A stretch of DNA of 64,000 nt from contig CANKZU010000001.1 of the NCBI GenBank assembly GCA_947488615.1, positions 248,001 through 312,000 on the forward strand. Direction: 5' to 3'. Origin of the DNA: an uncultured Aurantimonas sp. Its GTDB lineage: Bacteria > Pseudomonadota > Alphaproteobacteria > Rhizobiales > Rhizobiaceae. The notes under the pieces are model-generated. The model was not told the origin of the DNA. It ran no database searches and was given only the letters and a program-made list of their open reading frames with translations. Numbering within the stretch: the first letter of the stretch is position 1; every line of letters begins with the position of its first letter. The translations under genes and the position numbers were made by a program. Shown here piece by piece: positions 15,496 to 23,996 of the stretch.

Positions 15496-16122
15496 TTAGG
15501 ATAGGCGAAACACGACCGAGGCATCATTCTTCTCATGGACGACCGCTAGCCCCGCCTCCTTGGCCAGAAACAGCGTGTAATAGGGCTGTATCGCCTGGGC
15601 ATCCACCGCCTCTTGGCCGGCATCGCCGTTGAGCAACGCGAGCAGGCGCGGCTGGATCCGAATCCGCTCTCCGGTCGCGCGGACACTGGCACGGGGCGGA
15701 TCGATCGCCTCGATCTCCACCCGAACCTCGCCGCCACGACTGATCGAGGCGCTGGCCATAACCACAAGATTGAGGATGATTTTGGCGAAGTTTTTTGCCG
15801 CGTATCCTCCCTCGCCTTCCCAGACGAGATTCGCCTTCTCATGGTCCATATACCCCAGCGCCGCCGTCTTGGCCTCGTTGAGATCGATGGTCGCCGTCGG
15901 CGAACCAGCCGACCCGAAAGCGATGCGTGCGAACTGAAGCTTGGCCACCGCAGATTTGAGCGAGTGCCGAACCAGCTCCATCGACTCCTTGTCGTCGGGC
16001 ATGTCGTCCAAAAGTTCCAGCCCGCTCTGAATCCCAAAAACCGGCGAGATGATATCGTGGCAAAGTTTGCTGGACAGAAGTGCGGCAAGATCAGCCGCCG
16101 AGAGTTCTGGAAGGGTCGTCAT
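15496..16122 (-). CDS. chpT: ChpT, histidine phosphotransferase of the CckA-CtrA relay
   Basis: A 208-residue homodimeric phosphotransferase. The phosphorylated histidine is H22 in SSKLCHDIISPVFG, within a DHp-like two-helix hairpin, followed by a degenerate ATPase-like domain (from about 85) that lacks the ATP-binding motifs, typical of ChpT. It relays phosphate from CckA to CtrA and CpdR. Location close to ctrA supports the assignment. Confidence 0.95.
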   Translation of the reverse strand: MTTLPELSAADLAALLSSKLCHDIISPVFGIQSGLELLDDMPDDKESMELVRHSLKSAVAKLQFARIAFGSAGSPTATIDLNEAKTAALGYMDHEKANLVWEGEGGYAAKNFAKIILNLVVMASASISRGGEVRVEIEAIDPPRASVRATGERIRIQPRLLALLNGDAGQEAVDAQAIQPYYTLFLAKEAGLAVVHEKNDASVVFRLS

Positions 16123-16386
16123 ACAAGGTCCGTTTCAATTGGGACAGGGGGACGCGATCACGGCGAATCACCCGTCCCATTTCGATACGAAGCATGATTT
16201 CAACCGAGACTCCCGTCAACCGATGGCGGCGGGCCAATCGGCAATGAGAAATGTGAGTGTGACGCTTCGGCGTTAGGCAATTGAAAAGCATGTTTTGTTC
16301 AAATGCCGGGGAAGTCGCCCGCGATGGGCGCCATGCGGGCTTGGCGCACGTCGCCGTGGCACCCGCTTTCTCGAAGGGAGCCGATC

Positions 16387-16974
16387 ATGAACGGTCTTAT
16401 CCGGACGGTCCGCAATGTGGTTTTCGCCGCGGCCGCGATGCTGGCGTCGGGCTTCGTTGCGGCCGCCCCCGCCATGGCCCAGGCCAGTCCGGCCGGCTAC
16501 AATATGGACGAGGTCATCCAGACCGGGCATCAATTCTTCGGCACGACGTCGGGAAGTCTGGCCCAACTCGTCGAGCGGGCTTTCCAGCGTTACGGGCTGC
16601 CGAACGGCTATATCCTCGGCGAGGAAGCGGCGGGCGCCTTCTTCGGCGGGCTGCGGTTCGGCGAGGGCACGCTGTTCACCAAGAATGCCGGCCAGCACCG
16701 CATCTTCTGGCAGGGGCCGTCGCTCGGCTTCGACGTCGGCGGCGACGGCGCACGCACGATGATGCTCGTCTACGACCTGCCGTCGGTCGAGGCGGTCTAT
16801 GGCCGGTTCGGCGGAGTGTCCGGCAGCGCCTATCTGATCGGCGGAGTGGGCATGACCGTGCTGACGCGCGACAATATCGTGCTAGTGCCGGTCAAGACCG
16901 GTGTCGGCGCGCGGCTCGGGGTCAACCTGGGTTATCTGAAGCTGACGCCGATGCCGACCTGGAACCCATTCTGA
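16387..16974 (+). CDS. eipA: EipA family (DUF1134) periplasmic envelope-integrity protein
   Basis: A 195-residue protein with signal peptide (cleavage near AMAQA, about residue 33) and a DUF1134 domain: FFGTTSGSLAQLVE near 55, then YDLPSVEAVYGRFGGVSGSAY near 125-145 (given in part), ending TPMPTWNPF. ATG 16387 follows AAGGGAG. The Brucella abortus homologue EipA is a periplasmic protein needed for cell-envelope integrity and is controlled by CtrA; proximity to ctrA and chpT fits. Repeat copy 3 begins 9 nt after the stop. Confidence 0.88.
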   Translation: MNGLIRTVRNVVFAAAAMLASGFVAAAPAMAQASPAGYNMDEVIQTGHQFFGTTSGSLAQLVERAFQRYGLPNGYILGEEAAGAFFGGLRFGEGTLFTKNAGQHRIFWQGPSLGFDVGGDGARTMMLVYDLPSVEAVYGRFGGVSGSAYLIGGVGMTVLTRDNIVLVPVKTGVGARLGVNLGYLKLTPMPTWNPF

Positions 16975-16983
16975 CTGATGCGC

Positions 16984-17086
16984 AGAGCATCGGGCCAAAA
17001 AGTGGAATCCGGTTTTTGGATCATTCCGATGCTCCATCAAAGTGTTAGAGCATCCTTTGTGAGTCCGGATAGGCGCACAGTGCTCT
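16984..17086 (+). repeat. 103-bp interspersed palindromic repeat, copy 3
   Basis: Same length and order as copy 2 (1605-1707), with only scattered substitutions. It lies between eipA and the next gene and could form a long hairpin at the end of the eipA transcript. Confidence 0.9.
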
Positions 17087-17206
17087 AAAGGCGTTGCCTG
17101 AAGAGCATACCGGCGCGGCAAACGCCGTCGAAAAATTGCCCGGGGGCGGCACCAATGACGACTTCTGCGTTATAGGTTCTTTCGGCAGTTCCATGCGAAG
17201 GACCCC

Positions 17207-18355
17207 ATGATCGCCACCGGCCTGACCTTTCTCCTCGGCTTTTTCGCCGCGATGCTGCTCGCGCTTCTCGTGGCGCCGGTAATCTGGCGTCGCGCCAAGC
17301 GGCTCGCCCGCCGCGAGTTCGAGGCAACGATTCCGTCCAGCGTGAACGAAATTCGCGCCAGCTTCGATCGTGTTCGAGCCGAAGCGGCACTCCGGTCCAG
17401 GCAGCGGGAGATGGATGCGCTGGCGATGCGCGACAAGGCCGCGCTGGAGCGGGCTGACGCCGGGCGAGTGGCGCGCGAGAATGCGGAGCTGCGCGCGCGC
17501 AATCGCGGTCTGGCCGAAACCGTGGCGCAGCAGGAGACCGACCTCAAGGAGCTTGCAGCAGCGCTTGCATCGCGTGAGGAAGAATATGGTCGCCTGGAGA
17601 GTCAGTTGCGCGAGACGCTATTGGACCTCGAACGCAGCACCGACGAAATAGACGAACTCTCAGCGCGCTTCCGCGAACTCACCCAGATCGCCGAAGAGCG
17701 GAAGATCGACATCCTGACCCTCGATAGCAAGCTGGAGCGCGTATCGGACGATTTGCGGTCGGCCGAACGGCGGGAAGGCGAGAAGCAGAGCGCCATCGAG
17801 CGCCTTCGCGGCGAGTTGAATACGCTCGAGGGTCATCTCCACAGAGAAAAGGTCGCCTCGCGCAAACTGGATGAAAAAGTGATCCGGCTGACAGCGCGTC
17901 TGGCCGATCAGGGCGAGCAAGCCGCGGCCCGTGGTCCGCGCGCGGACCGTCCGCTCCCTGACGAGCGCATGATCGACCAGGATGCCCCGGATGGGTTCTC
18001 GGACGGGCGCGAGACCTCCGTGATCGGCGAACCCGAACCCCGCAAGGAAGTGGCGACCCCGTCCGAGCCGACGATCGGCCAAAGCGTCCGTGATGCGCTC
18101 GATCTACCCAAGCATCCGCTCGGCGACGAGAATCTTGACGAGGCGGACTTGCGACAGCGTATCAGTGACATTGCGGCGCGGGTCGTTCATTTGACCGCCA
18201 AGGCCGAGGGAGCCGGTTCGCCGATCGACACTATTCTCGACGCCGAGAAAGCGTCGCCGTCTTCCGGCGACCCAGAAGCAAAGCGGGTCACCCTCGCCGA
18301 CCGGGTCCGCCGTCTCCGCGATAAGGAAACCGCCGACGATCGGGCGACCGGGTAG
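17207..18355 (+). CDS. Membrane-anchored coiled-coil protein of unknown function
   Basis: A 382-residue protein with one N-terminal TM segment (about 5-25, LTFLLGFFAAMLLALLVAPV) followed by RRAKRLARREFE, then a continuous coiled coil from about 50 to 250 rich in Arg, Glu, Leu and Ala. The C-terminal 130 residues are acidic and probably disordered, with a conserved-looking helix (DEADLRQRISDIAARVVHL) near 315. Topology suggests a single-pass anchor with a cytoplasmic rod. No catalytic motif is seen. Function unknown; the architecture is common in Hyphomicrobiales as a hypothetical protein. Confidence 0.8.
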   Translation: MIATGLTFLLGFFAAMLLALLVAPVIWRRAKRLARREFEATIPSSVNEIRASFDRVRAEAALRSRQREMDALAMRDKAALERADAGRVARENAELRARNRGLAETVAQQETDLKELAAALASREEEYGRLESQLRETLLDLERSTDEIDELSARFRELTQIAEERKIDILTLDSKLERVSDDLRSAERREGEKQSAIERLRGELNTLEGHLHREKVASRKLDEKVIRLTARLADQGEQAAARGPRADRPLPDERMIDQDAPDGFSDGRETSVIGEPEPRKEVATPSEPTIGQSVRDALDLPKHPLGDENLDEADLRQRISDIAARVVHLTAKAEGAGSPIDTILDAEKASPSSGDPEAKRVTLADRVRRLRDKETADDRATG

Positions 18356-18367
18356 ACGGCAGACATC

Positions 18368-19180
18368 CTATCGCGGACGATTTGCATACAGGTTGGACAG
18401 CACGATCGCGGCGGCGGTGGCCACGTTGAGGCTGTCGATTTCGGGCTCCATTTCGATGCGGACCGTTTCCATCGTCTGCATCAATTCCGGCGAAAGCCCC
18501 CTTCCCTCGGCGCCGAGGAAAAGCGCCATCGGGCCGTCGTAACCGATCTCGCGAAGCGTCGTACCGCCGGCCGGCGAAAGCGCGATGGTCCGATATCCGG
18601 CGTCACGGCATAGGTTCACGAGGTCCGTGCCGGCGCCCACCCGTGACCACGGTATCGTCAACACGGTCCCGACCGAAACCCTGAGCGCCTTGCGGTAGAG
18701 CGGATCACAGGACGTCGCATCGAGCAGGACGGCGCCCGCGCCGAAAGCAGCGGCGTTGCGGAAAATCGCACCGATATTGTCGTGATTGGCGATTCCGACC
18801 GCCACCACGAGGGGGCGGCTACGCGTGACCGCGGAGGCGATCAGCTCGGTCGGCGATGGCCTGACGCCTTCTTCCTCGCCATGGGCGAGGACACCGCGAT
18901 GCATCGCGAAGCCGGCGATCTGATCGAGAACCTCCCGCTCCGCCACGTGAACCGGCACACCGGGCGGCAGGCGTAACAGAAGCGCGCTCAGGCCGGCCAG
19001 GCGGTTGCGCAGGACAAGCAGCGCGGTCGGCCGGAATTGCCGGGAGGCGAGCAGTTGGTCGAGAACGACCGTGCCCTCGGCGATGAACCCTCCCCGCCCG
19101 GTCAGATCCCGATCGCGAATGTCGCGAAACACCGCGATGCGCGGATCCGCCGGGTCACCGATCGCGATCGTTTCCGGCAC
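18368..19180 (-). CDS. TrmH/SpoU-family RNA 2'-O-methyltransferase
   Basis: A 270-residue SPOUT methyltransferase. The N-terminal substrate-binding region (1-105) contains a FIAEGTVVLDQLL segment as in RlmB/TrmH proteins. The three SpoU motifs are present: NHDNIGAIFRNAAAFG (about 130), LGAEGRGLS (about 225) and SLNVATAAAIVL (about 250), which build the knotted SAM site. It methylates a ribose in rRNA or tRNA; the exact target cannot be told. It begins 9 nt after the fghA stop, in line with adhC-fghA. Confidence 0.85.
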   Translation of the reverse strand: MPETIAIGDPADPRIAVFRDIRDRDLTGRGGFIAEGTVVLDQLLASRQFRPTALLVLRNRLAGLSALLLRLPPGVPVHVAEREVLDQIAGFAMHRGVLAHGEEEGVRPSPTELIASAVTRSRPLVVAVGIANHDNIGAIFRNAAAFGAGAVLLDATSCDPLYRKALRVSVGTVLTIPWSRVGAGTDLVNLCRDAGYRTIALSPAGGTTLREIGYDGPMALFLGAEGRGLSPELMQTMETVRIEMEPEIDSLNVATAAAIVLSNLYANRPR

Positions 19181-19189
19181 CGGACCGCC

Positions 19190-20026
19190 TCACCGCAGCC
19201 TGGCGGCGTGCCAGCGCAGATGGTCTTCCATGAAGGTCGAGATGAAATTGTAGCTGTGATCGTAGCCGGGCTGCCGCCGCAGCGTCAGCCCGATCCCGGC
19301 CTTGGCGCAGGCTGCTTCCAGCAGCTCCGGCCTCAGCTGCTCGGTGAGGAAATTGTCGGCCATGCCCTGATCGACGAACAGCTCGTCGAGCCTTGCCCCA
19401 TCCTCGATCAGCGCGACGGCATCGTGCTTGCGCCAGACCGCTCGATCGTCGCCGAGATACATCGCCAGCGCCTTGTGGCCCCATGGCACCTGGCTCGGTG
19501 CCCCGATCGGCGCGAAAGCCGAGACGGCCTTGTAGCGGTCGGGGTAGGTCAACCCGATCGTGAGCGCGCCATGGCCGCCCATCGAGTGGCCCATGATCGA
19601 CTGGCGCGCCGGATCGGCGGGAAATTCGGCGGCAATCAGCGCCGGCAGTTCCTCCGTCACATAGCTCCACATGCGATAGTTCTTGGCGAAGGGCTCCTGC
19701 GTCGCATCGACATAGAAGCCGGCCCCGAGACCGGCGTCATAGGCCCCGTCCGGATCGTCCGGCACGCCTTCGCCGCGCGGGCTCGTGTCCGGCGCGACGA
19801 AGATCAGGCCGAGTTCGGCGCAAGCGCGGCGATATTCGCCCTTGTCCATCACATTGGCATGGGTGCAGGTCAGGCCGGACAGATACCAGACCACCGGCAG
19901 CTTCGCTCCGGCCTCGTGCTCGGGCACGAACACCGCGAAACTCATCTCGGTGCCGGTCGCCTTGGAGGCATGACGATAGACGCCCTGGACGCCGCCATGG
20001 GCCTTGCTGGTCGCAATCGTTTCCAT
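19190..20026 (-). CDS. fghA: S-formylglutathione hydrolase
   Basis: A 278-residue esterase D family enzyme that hydrolyses S-formylglutathione to formate and glutathione. The nucleophile motif GHSMGG lies near residue 147, oxyanion region LSGLTCTHAN near 50-59, and the catalytic His in YDHSYNF near 257. It follows adhC by 3 nt, so the two steps of glutathione-dependent formaldehyde detoxification are co-transcribed. Cytoplasmic. Confidence 0.95.
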   Translation of the reverse strand: METIATSKAHGGVQGVYRHASKATGTEMSFAVFVPEHEAGAKLPVVWYLSGLTCTHANVMDKGEYRRACAELGLIFVAPDTSPRGEGVPDDPDGAYDAGLGAGFYVDATQEPFAKNYRMWSYVTEELPALIAAEFPADPARQSIMGHSMGGHGALTIGLTYPDRYKAVSAFAPIGAPSQVPWGHKALAMYLGDDRAVWRKHDAVALIEDGARLDELFVDQGMADNFLTEQLRPELLEAACAKAGIGLTLRRQPGYDHSYNFISTFMEDHLRWHAARLR

Positions 20027-20029
20027 GGC

Positions 20030-21139
20030 TCAGAACACCACGACCGAGCGGATCGACTTGCCCTCGTGCATCAGCTCGAAGCCCTTGTTGATCTCTTCGA
20101 GGGTCAGCGTGTGGGTGATCATCGGGTCGATCTGGATCTTGCCGCTCATGTACCAGTCGACGATCTTCGGCGTGTCGGTGCGGCCCCGCGCGCCGCCGAA
20201 GGCCGAGCCCTTCCAGACCCGGCCGGTGACCAACTGGAACGGCCGTGTGGAGATTTCCTTGCCGGCTTCCGCGACACCGATGACCACCGAGACGCCCCAG
20301 CCGCGGTGACACGCTTCCAGCGCCTGGCGCATGACCATCGTGTTGCCGGTGCAGTCGAAGGTGTAGTCGGCGCCACCGTCGGTCAGTTCGACGAGATGCT
20401 GGACGATGTCGCCCTCGATCTCCTTGGGATTGACGAAATGGGTCATGCCGAAGCGTGTCCCCCACTCCTTCTTGTCGTTGTTGAGGTCGACTCCGATGAT
20501 CTTGTCGGCGCCGACGAGGCGCGCGCCCTGAATGACGTTGAGCCCGATGCCGCCGAGACCGAAGACGACGACGTTGGCGCCCGGCTCCACCTTCGCCGTG
20601 TTGACCACGGCGCCGACGCCCGTCGTCACGCCGCAGCCACAATAGCAGGCGGTCTTGAAGGGCGCGTCCATACGGATCTTGGCGACCGCAATGTCCGGCA
20701 GAACGGTAAAGTTCGAGAAAGTCGAGCAGCCCATATAGTGATGGATCGGCTGGCCCTTGTAGCTGAAGCGGGTCGTGCCGTCCGGCATCAGCCCCTTGCC
20801 TTGGGTCGCGCGGATCGCGGTACACAGATTGGTCTTGCCCGACAGGCACGACTTACACTGGCGGCATTCCGGCGTGTAGAGCGGAATGACGTGGTCGCCC
20901 GGCTTCACATAGGTCACGCCGGCGCCGACTTCGCGCACCACGCCAGCGCCCTCGTGGCCGAGAACCGACGGAAACAGGCCCTCGCTGTCCAAACCATCCA
21001 GCGTATAGGCATCGGTGTGGCAGATGCCGGTCGCCATGATCTCGACGAGGACTTCGCCAGCCTTCGGGCCTTCGAGATCCAGTTCGACGATTTCCAGCGG
21101 CTTTTTGGCTTCGAACGCAACGGCGGCTCTGGTCTTCAT
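20030..21139 (-). CDS. adhC: S-(hydroxymethyl)glutathione dehydrogenase (class III alcohol dehydrogenase)
   Basis: A 369-residue zinc, NAD-dependent enzyme oxidising S-hydroxymethylglutathione to S-formylglutathione. Catalytic zinc ligands are in GICHTDAYT and GHEGAG; the four structural-zinc cysteines are in [17 protein letters not shown] (about 92-108); the NAD fold has GLGGIGLN near 193. The class III-typical C-terminus is complete. First gene of the adhC-fghA operon. Confidence 0.96.
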   Translation of the reverse strand: MKTRAAVAFEAKKPLEIVELDLEGPKAGEVLVEIMATGICHTDAYTLDGLDSEGLFPSVLGHEGAGVVREVGAGVTYVKPGDHVIPLYTPECRQCKSCLSGKTNLCTAIRATQGKGLMPDGTTRFSYKGQPIHHYMGCSTFSNFTVLPDIAVAKIRMDAPFKTACYCGCGVTTGVGAVVNTAKVEPGANVVVFGLGGIGLNVIQGARLVGADKIIGVDLNNDKKEWGTRFGMTHFVNPKEIEGDIVQHLVELTDGGADYTFDCTGNTMVMRQALEACHRGWGVSVVIGVAEAGKEISTRPFQLVTGRVWKGSAFGGARGRTDTPKIVDWYMSGKIQIDPMITHTLTLEEINKGFELMHEGKSIRSVVVF

Positions 21140-21342
21140 ATGCGAATCTCCAAACTGTCGGTGCCGCGTTCCTGCTAGACGTTTCCCGCCTCATTGCAAA
21201 TCCGGCAGAGCCAAAAATCTCGGTTCCGCCGGTCGCCTTGATCAACAGTCAAACCACAAAGCTTCGCTGTCCTTACCACTACTGCTTCGCGCGTTATCCC
21301 ATTTGTATTATGGAGATTTTGGGGGACGCATCGGGGTAATCC

Positions 21343-21678
21343 ATGGAAATAATCAGGAACTTCGCCGCCGCACTCCTGCTCGCGATGGCGATTGCGTCGT
21401 CGGCTTTCGCTGGAGAACGTCCCCAAGCCGGCGCCTTCGTCCTCGTTACGCCGATTTTTCGGACGGTCCCTGAGAGCTCGATGAGGCCGGTCTACGTCCA
21501 TCTGACGCTTAATCGCGACCGAATGGAATTCCGTTTCATCAAGCTTGTCTATCACGATGATCAATGGGGCGAGGCAACCGGACAGTGCGAAAAAGTGGTG
21601 AACGCCCTCGGGCTGACATTGTGCGAACCGGCGAAGGCATGGCCATCGATCGCGACCCGCTGTGGGATCGCATCATGA
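21343..21678 (+). CDS. Small secreted hypothetical protein, C-terminus possibly frameshifted
   Basis: A 111-codon frame with a signal peptide (MEIIRNFAAALLLAMAIASSAFA) and a short mature region (VYVHLTLNRDRMEFRFIKLVY near 50-70, given in part). After residue about 84 the composition changes. A second frame running to a stop at 21728 contains a coherent peptide, MAIDRDPLWDRIMIIEP then TVIRIDGAAVTP. A run of five A at 21590-21594 is a likely frameshift site. The family is not recognised. It lies at the left edge of the accessory block, next to a recombinase remnant. Confidence 0.5.
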   Translation: MEIIRNFAAALLLAMAIASSAFAGERPQAGAFVLVTPIFRTVPESSMRPVYVHLTLNRDRMEFRFIKLVYHDDQWGEATGQCEKVVNALGLTLCEPAKAWPSIATRCGIAS

Positions 21679-21729
21679 TCATAGAACCGACCGTGATCCG
21701 CATCGACGGCGCAGCGGTCACGCCCTGAC

Positions 21730-22110
21730 GGGGAGCTCGAGGCGGCTCGCTACGCTACCGATCGCGCCTTCCGCCAGTATGACACTGCCGACCCGGAGAA
21801 CCGGCTGGTGGCGGGAGAACTGGAGCTGCGATGGAACCGGACCCTTGTCCGGGTTGCAGATGTTGAAAGCCGTCTTGCCGATCACGAGCGGTCGAACCCG
21901 GTGGCCGTCTGGAACTGCGACGGACCTCGCCACGCTCGCCGCCGATCTGAAGTCGGTCTGGACTGCGCCCTCGACGGACGCCCACCTCAAGAAGCATATC
22001 GTGCGAACCGTTATCGAGGAGATGGTCGCGGATACCCTTCCGAAGCTTTTGACTCTCAAACGAGACGACGGTCCGCTGTCCGACGTGAAAGCTCATGCAA
22101 CGAGGGCCGA
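21730..22110 (+). pseudogene. Remnant of a large serine site-specific recombinase (C-terminal part)
   Basis: Two frames together read like the C-terminal coiled-coil region of resolvase-type large recombinases: first ARYATDRAFRQYDTADPENR followed by LVAGELELRWNRTL (frame from 21730), then after a shift at about 21900-21930 LATLAADLKSVW, HLKKHIVRTVIEEMVAD. The catalytic resolvase domain and zinc ribbon are missing. At least one frameshift and no start make it a dead fragment. It marks the left boundary of the accessory block. Confidence 0.7.
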
Positions 22111-22149
22111 ACGGACCATGAAAGTGGAACGGCTCATGATCTCCGCTCG

Positions 22150-23040
22150 TCAGAAAGGTCGATTTTCGCGAGACCCACGGGACAGTACAATCAAGCATCC
22201 AGCGAGAGCGTCCCATGGCGAGCAGTGGGCGGGATGATGGAGCGCTGTGAGGTCATGGCGAATACCCGGCACGTTCCCGAGAAGGGTGTCGAGCAGCAAC
22301 CGGTGCAGCGGCTCTCCCAGACCCGATCTGTGTGAGGCCCGCAGATGCGCGCCACTGATCTCCCCTGTGACGCACGGAGCGTGTCGTTCAATCACGGCCC
22401 AGAGAGCGTCGGCCTTAGATGTGCGTTTGAGCAGGTGAAGCGTCGCAAGAACACCGGCGAGAAAATCGTCTCCCGACGGGGTCAGGCCGGGACCCAGCCC
22501 CAGCAAGCCTTGCACTGCGGAGACGGGCGGCGGCGCAGCGGCGTCCGGCGTCACAAGCCAGGCCGCAATGGCCGCAATCGCTGGTGCGGCGGCTCGGGCG
22601 GTCCGACTGACCGGCATAGTGCCGGGCCGGAGGTATGCACCGAGACCTTCCATCGGCATATCGACGGGAAGCGCCGCCAATAGCGCTCGAAGCCCCTCCT
22701 CCATAAGTGTCGGTGCCCACGAATGCGGCAGTGGCTCGGGTTGCCAGACAACGGCGTCCGCTGTGTCGAGGCGGAATTCACCGAGCCGAAGCGCGCTTTC
22801 CTCGACAATTGCGGAGCTGTGGAGCGATGGCGCCAATCGCGCCCCCGCGGCCGGCGCGACGACGATGTTGATCGGTCCCCGGCCGATCGACAGCTCGCCG
22901 ATACAGACCCAGCCGTCCTGGAAACTCACATAAAGCGAGCGCTCAAAAACTGCCTCCACGCGGCCAACGGCTCCGAGACGGAGCGCGCGATGCGCTTCCG
23001 TTCCGACGCTCGTGGCATTGCGCGTGGCGATGAACCTCAC
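22150..23040 (-). CDS. allH: DUF2877 protein, AllH/YlbF-like subunit of a carbamoyltransferase module
   Basis: A 296-residue cytoplasmic protein of the DUF2877 family. The C-terminal half has the family signature LLGLGPGLTPSGDDFLAG (about 190-208) and HLRASHRSG near 243. In E. coli the homologue is encoded with fdrA, ylbE and a carbamate kinase and has been named AllH, part of oxamate carbamoyltransferase. Here it is the last gene of the same five-gene operon and its start overlaps the arcC stop by 4 bp (ATGA). Its individual role in the complex is not evident from sequence. Confidence 0.8.
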   Translation of the reverse strand: MRFIATRNATSVGTEAHRALRLGAVGRVEAVFERSLYVSFQDGWVCIGELSIGRGPINIVVAPAAGARLAPSLHSSAIVEESALRLGEFRLDTADAVVWQPEPLPHSWAPTLMEEGLRALLAALPVDMPMEGLGAYLRPGTMPVSRTARAAAPAIAAIAAWLVTPDAAAPPPVSAVQGLLGLGPGLTPSGDDFLAGVLATLHLLKRTSKADALWAVIERHAPCVTGEISGAHLRASHRSGLGEPLHRLLLDTLLGNVPGIRHDLTALHHPAHCSPWDALAGCLIVLSRGSRENRPF

Positions 23041-23996
23041 GGGACCACATGGGTCCCCGTCTGGCCAAGCAGCGCCGGCATGATTTCATCGAGATGCCCG
23101 ATGATGACGCGCTTGCCACCGCCTTCGATGAATCGAATCGCCGCCTCGATCTTCGGCCCCATGCTGCCGGGCGGGAATTGGCCCTGGGCATGGAATCGCT
23201 TCAGATCTGCAACGCTCACCTCGGCGAGTTCGCTCTGGTCCGGTTTGCCGAAATTGATCGCGACGCGCGAGATGGCGGTGACGATCAGCAGCTCCTCGAT
23301 GCCGAGCACCTGGGCAAGGTGCGCCGAAGTCAGGTCCTTGTCGATGACCGCCGGCAGACCGCTCCGCACCCCGCCATCAATGCGGACAACGGGCACGCCG
23401 CCGCCGCCGCCGGCGAGCACCACAGTGCCGCGCTGTGCAAGCTCGTTGATAAGCGAAATATCGCAGATGTGCCGTGGCTGCGGCGAGGGCACGACGTGAC
23501 GCCAGCCACGGCCGGAATCCTCACGCATCAGCCAGCCCAGCTCGACTTCGATACGCTTAGCTTCCATAGCGGTGAAAAAAGGTCCGACGAACTTGGTCGG
23601 ATTCGCGAAGGCGGGGTCGTCGGGATCAACCTCGACCTGGGTCAGCAGCGCCGCGACATGGCGCGGATTACCGGCCTCGCGGAGCGCGTTTTCCATCGCC
23701 TGCATCAGGAGATAGCCGATACCGCCCTGGCTGTGGGCGACGCAGATATCCATCGACATCGGCGGGATGCGGTCCATGGTCAGCATCTGCCGCATCATGA
23801 TCTTGCCGACGACAGGGCCGTTGCCATGGGTGACGATCAGGTCGTTCCCCAGTTGCATCAATGGCAGCAGCGAATTGGCCGTGCGGCGGGCCACTTCCTT
23901 CTGCTCATCGGAGGTGCCGCTGATGTCCTCCGGGTGGGTTGCATTCCCGCCGATGGCAACGACCAGGCGGGGCGGGAGATCCTCAGGCCGGCGCAT
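23037..23996 (-). CDS. arcC: Carbamate kinase
   Basis: A 319-residue amino-acid-kinase-fold enzyme converting carbamoyl phosphate and ADP to ATP, ammonia and CO2. ATG 23996 follows GGAGG and overlaps the end of fdrA by 14 bp. Motifs: VVAIGGNA at the N-terminus, VTHGNGPVVG near 52, LAGGGGGVPV near 195, AVIDKDLTSAHLA near 218 and GSMGPKIEAA near 270. Within this operon it would use carbamoyl phosphate released by the FdrA complex to make ATP. Confidence 0.93.
   Translation of the reverse strand: MRRPEDLPPRLVVAIGGNATHPEDISGTSDEQKEVARRTANSLLPLMQLGNDLIVTHGNGPVVGKIMMRQMLTMDRIPPMSMDICVAHSQGGIGYLLMQAMENALREAGNPRHVAALLTQVEVDPDDPAFANPTKFVGPFFTAMEAKRIEVELGWLMREDSGRGWRHVVPSPQPRHICDISLINELAQRGTVVLAGGGGGVPVVRIDGGVRSGLPAVIDKDLTSAHLAQVLGIEELLIVTAISRVAINFGKPDQSELAEVSVADLKRFHAQGQFPPGSMGPKIEAAIRFIEGGGKRVIIGHLDEIMPALLGQTGTHVVP

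Noticed and set aside
19037..21178. A 713-codon open frame on the plus strand
   Set aside because: It is antisense to the well-supported trmH-like, fghA and adhC genes and has the Arg/His/Asp-rich composition of a GC-rich shadow frame.
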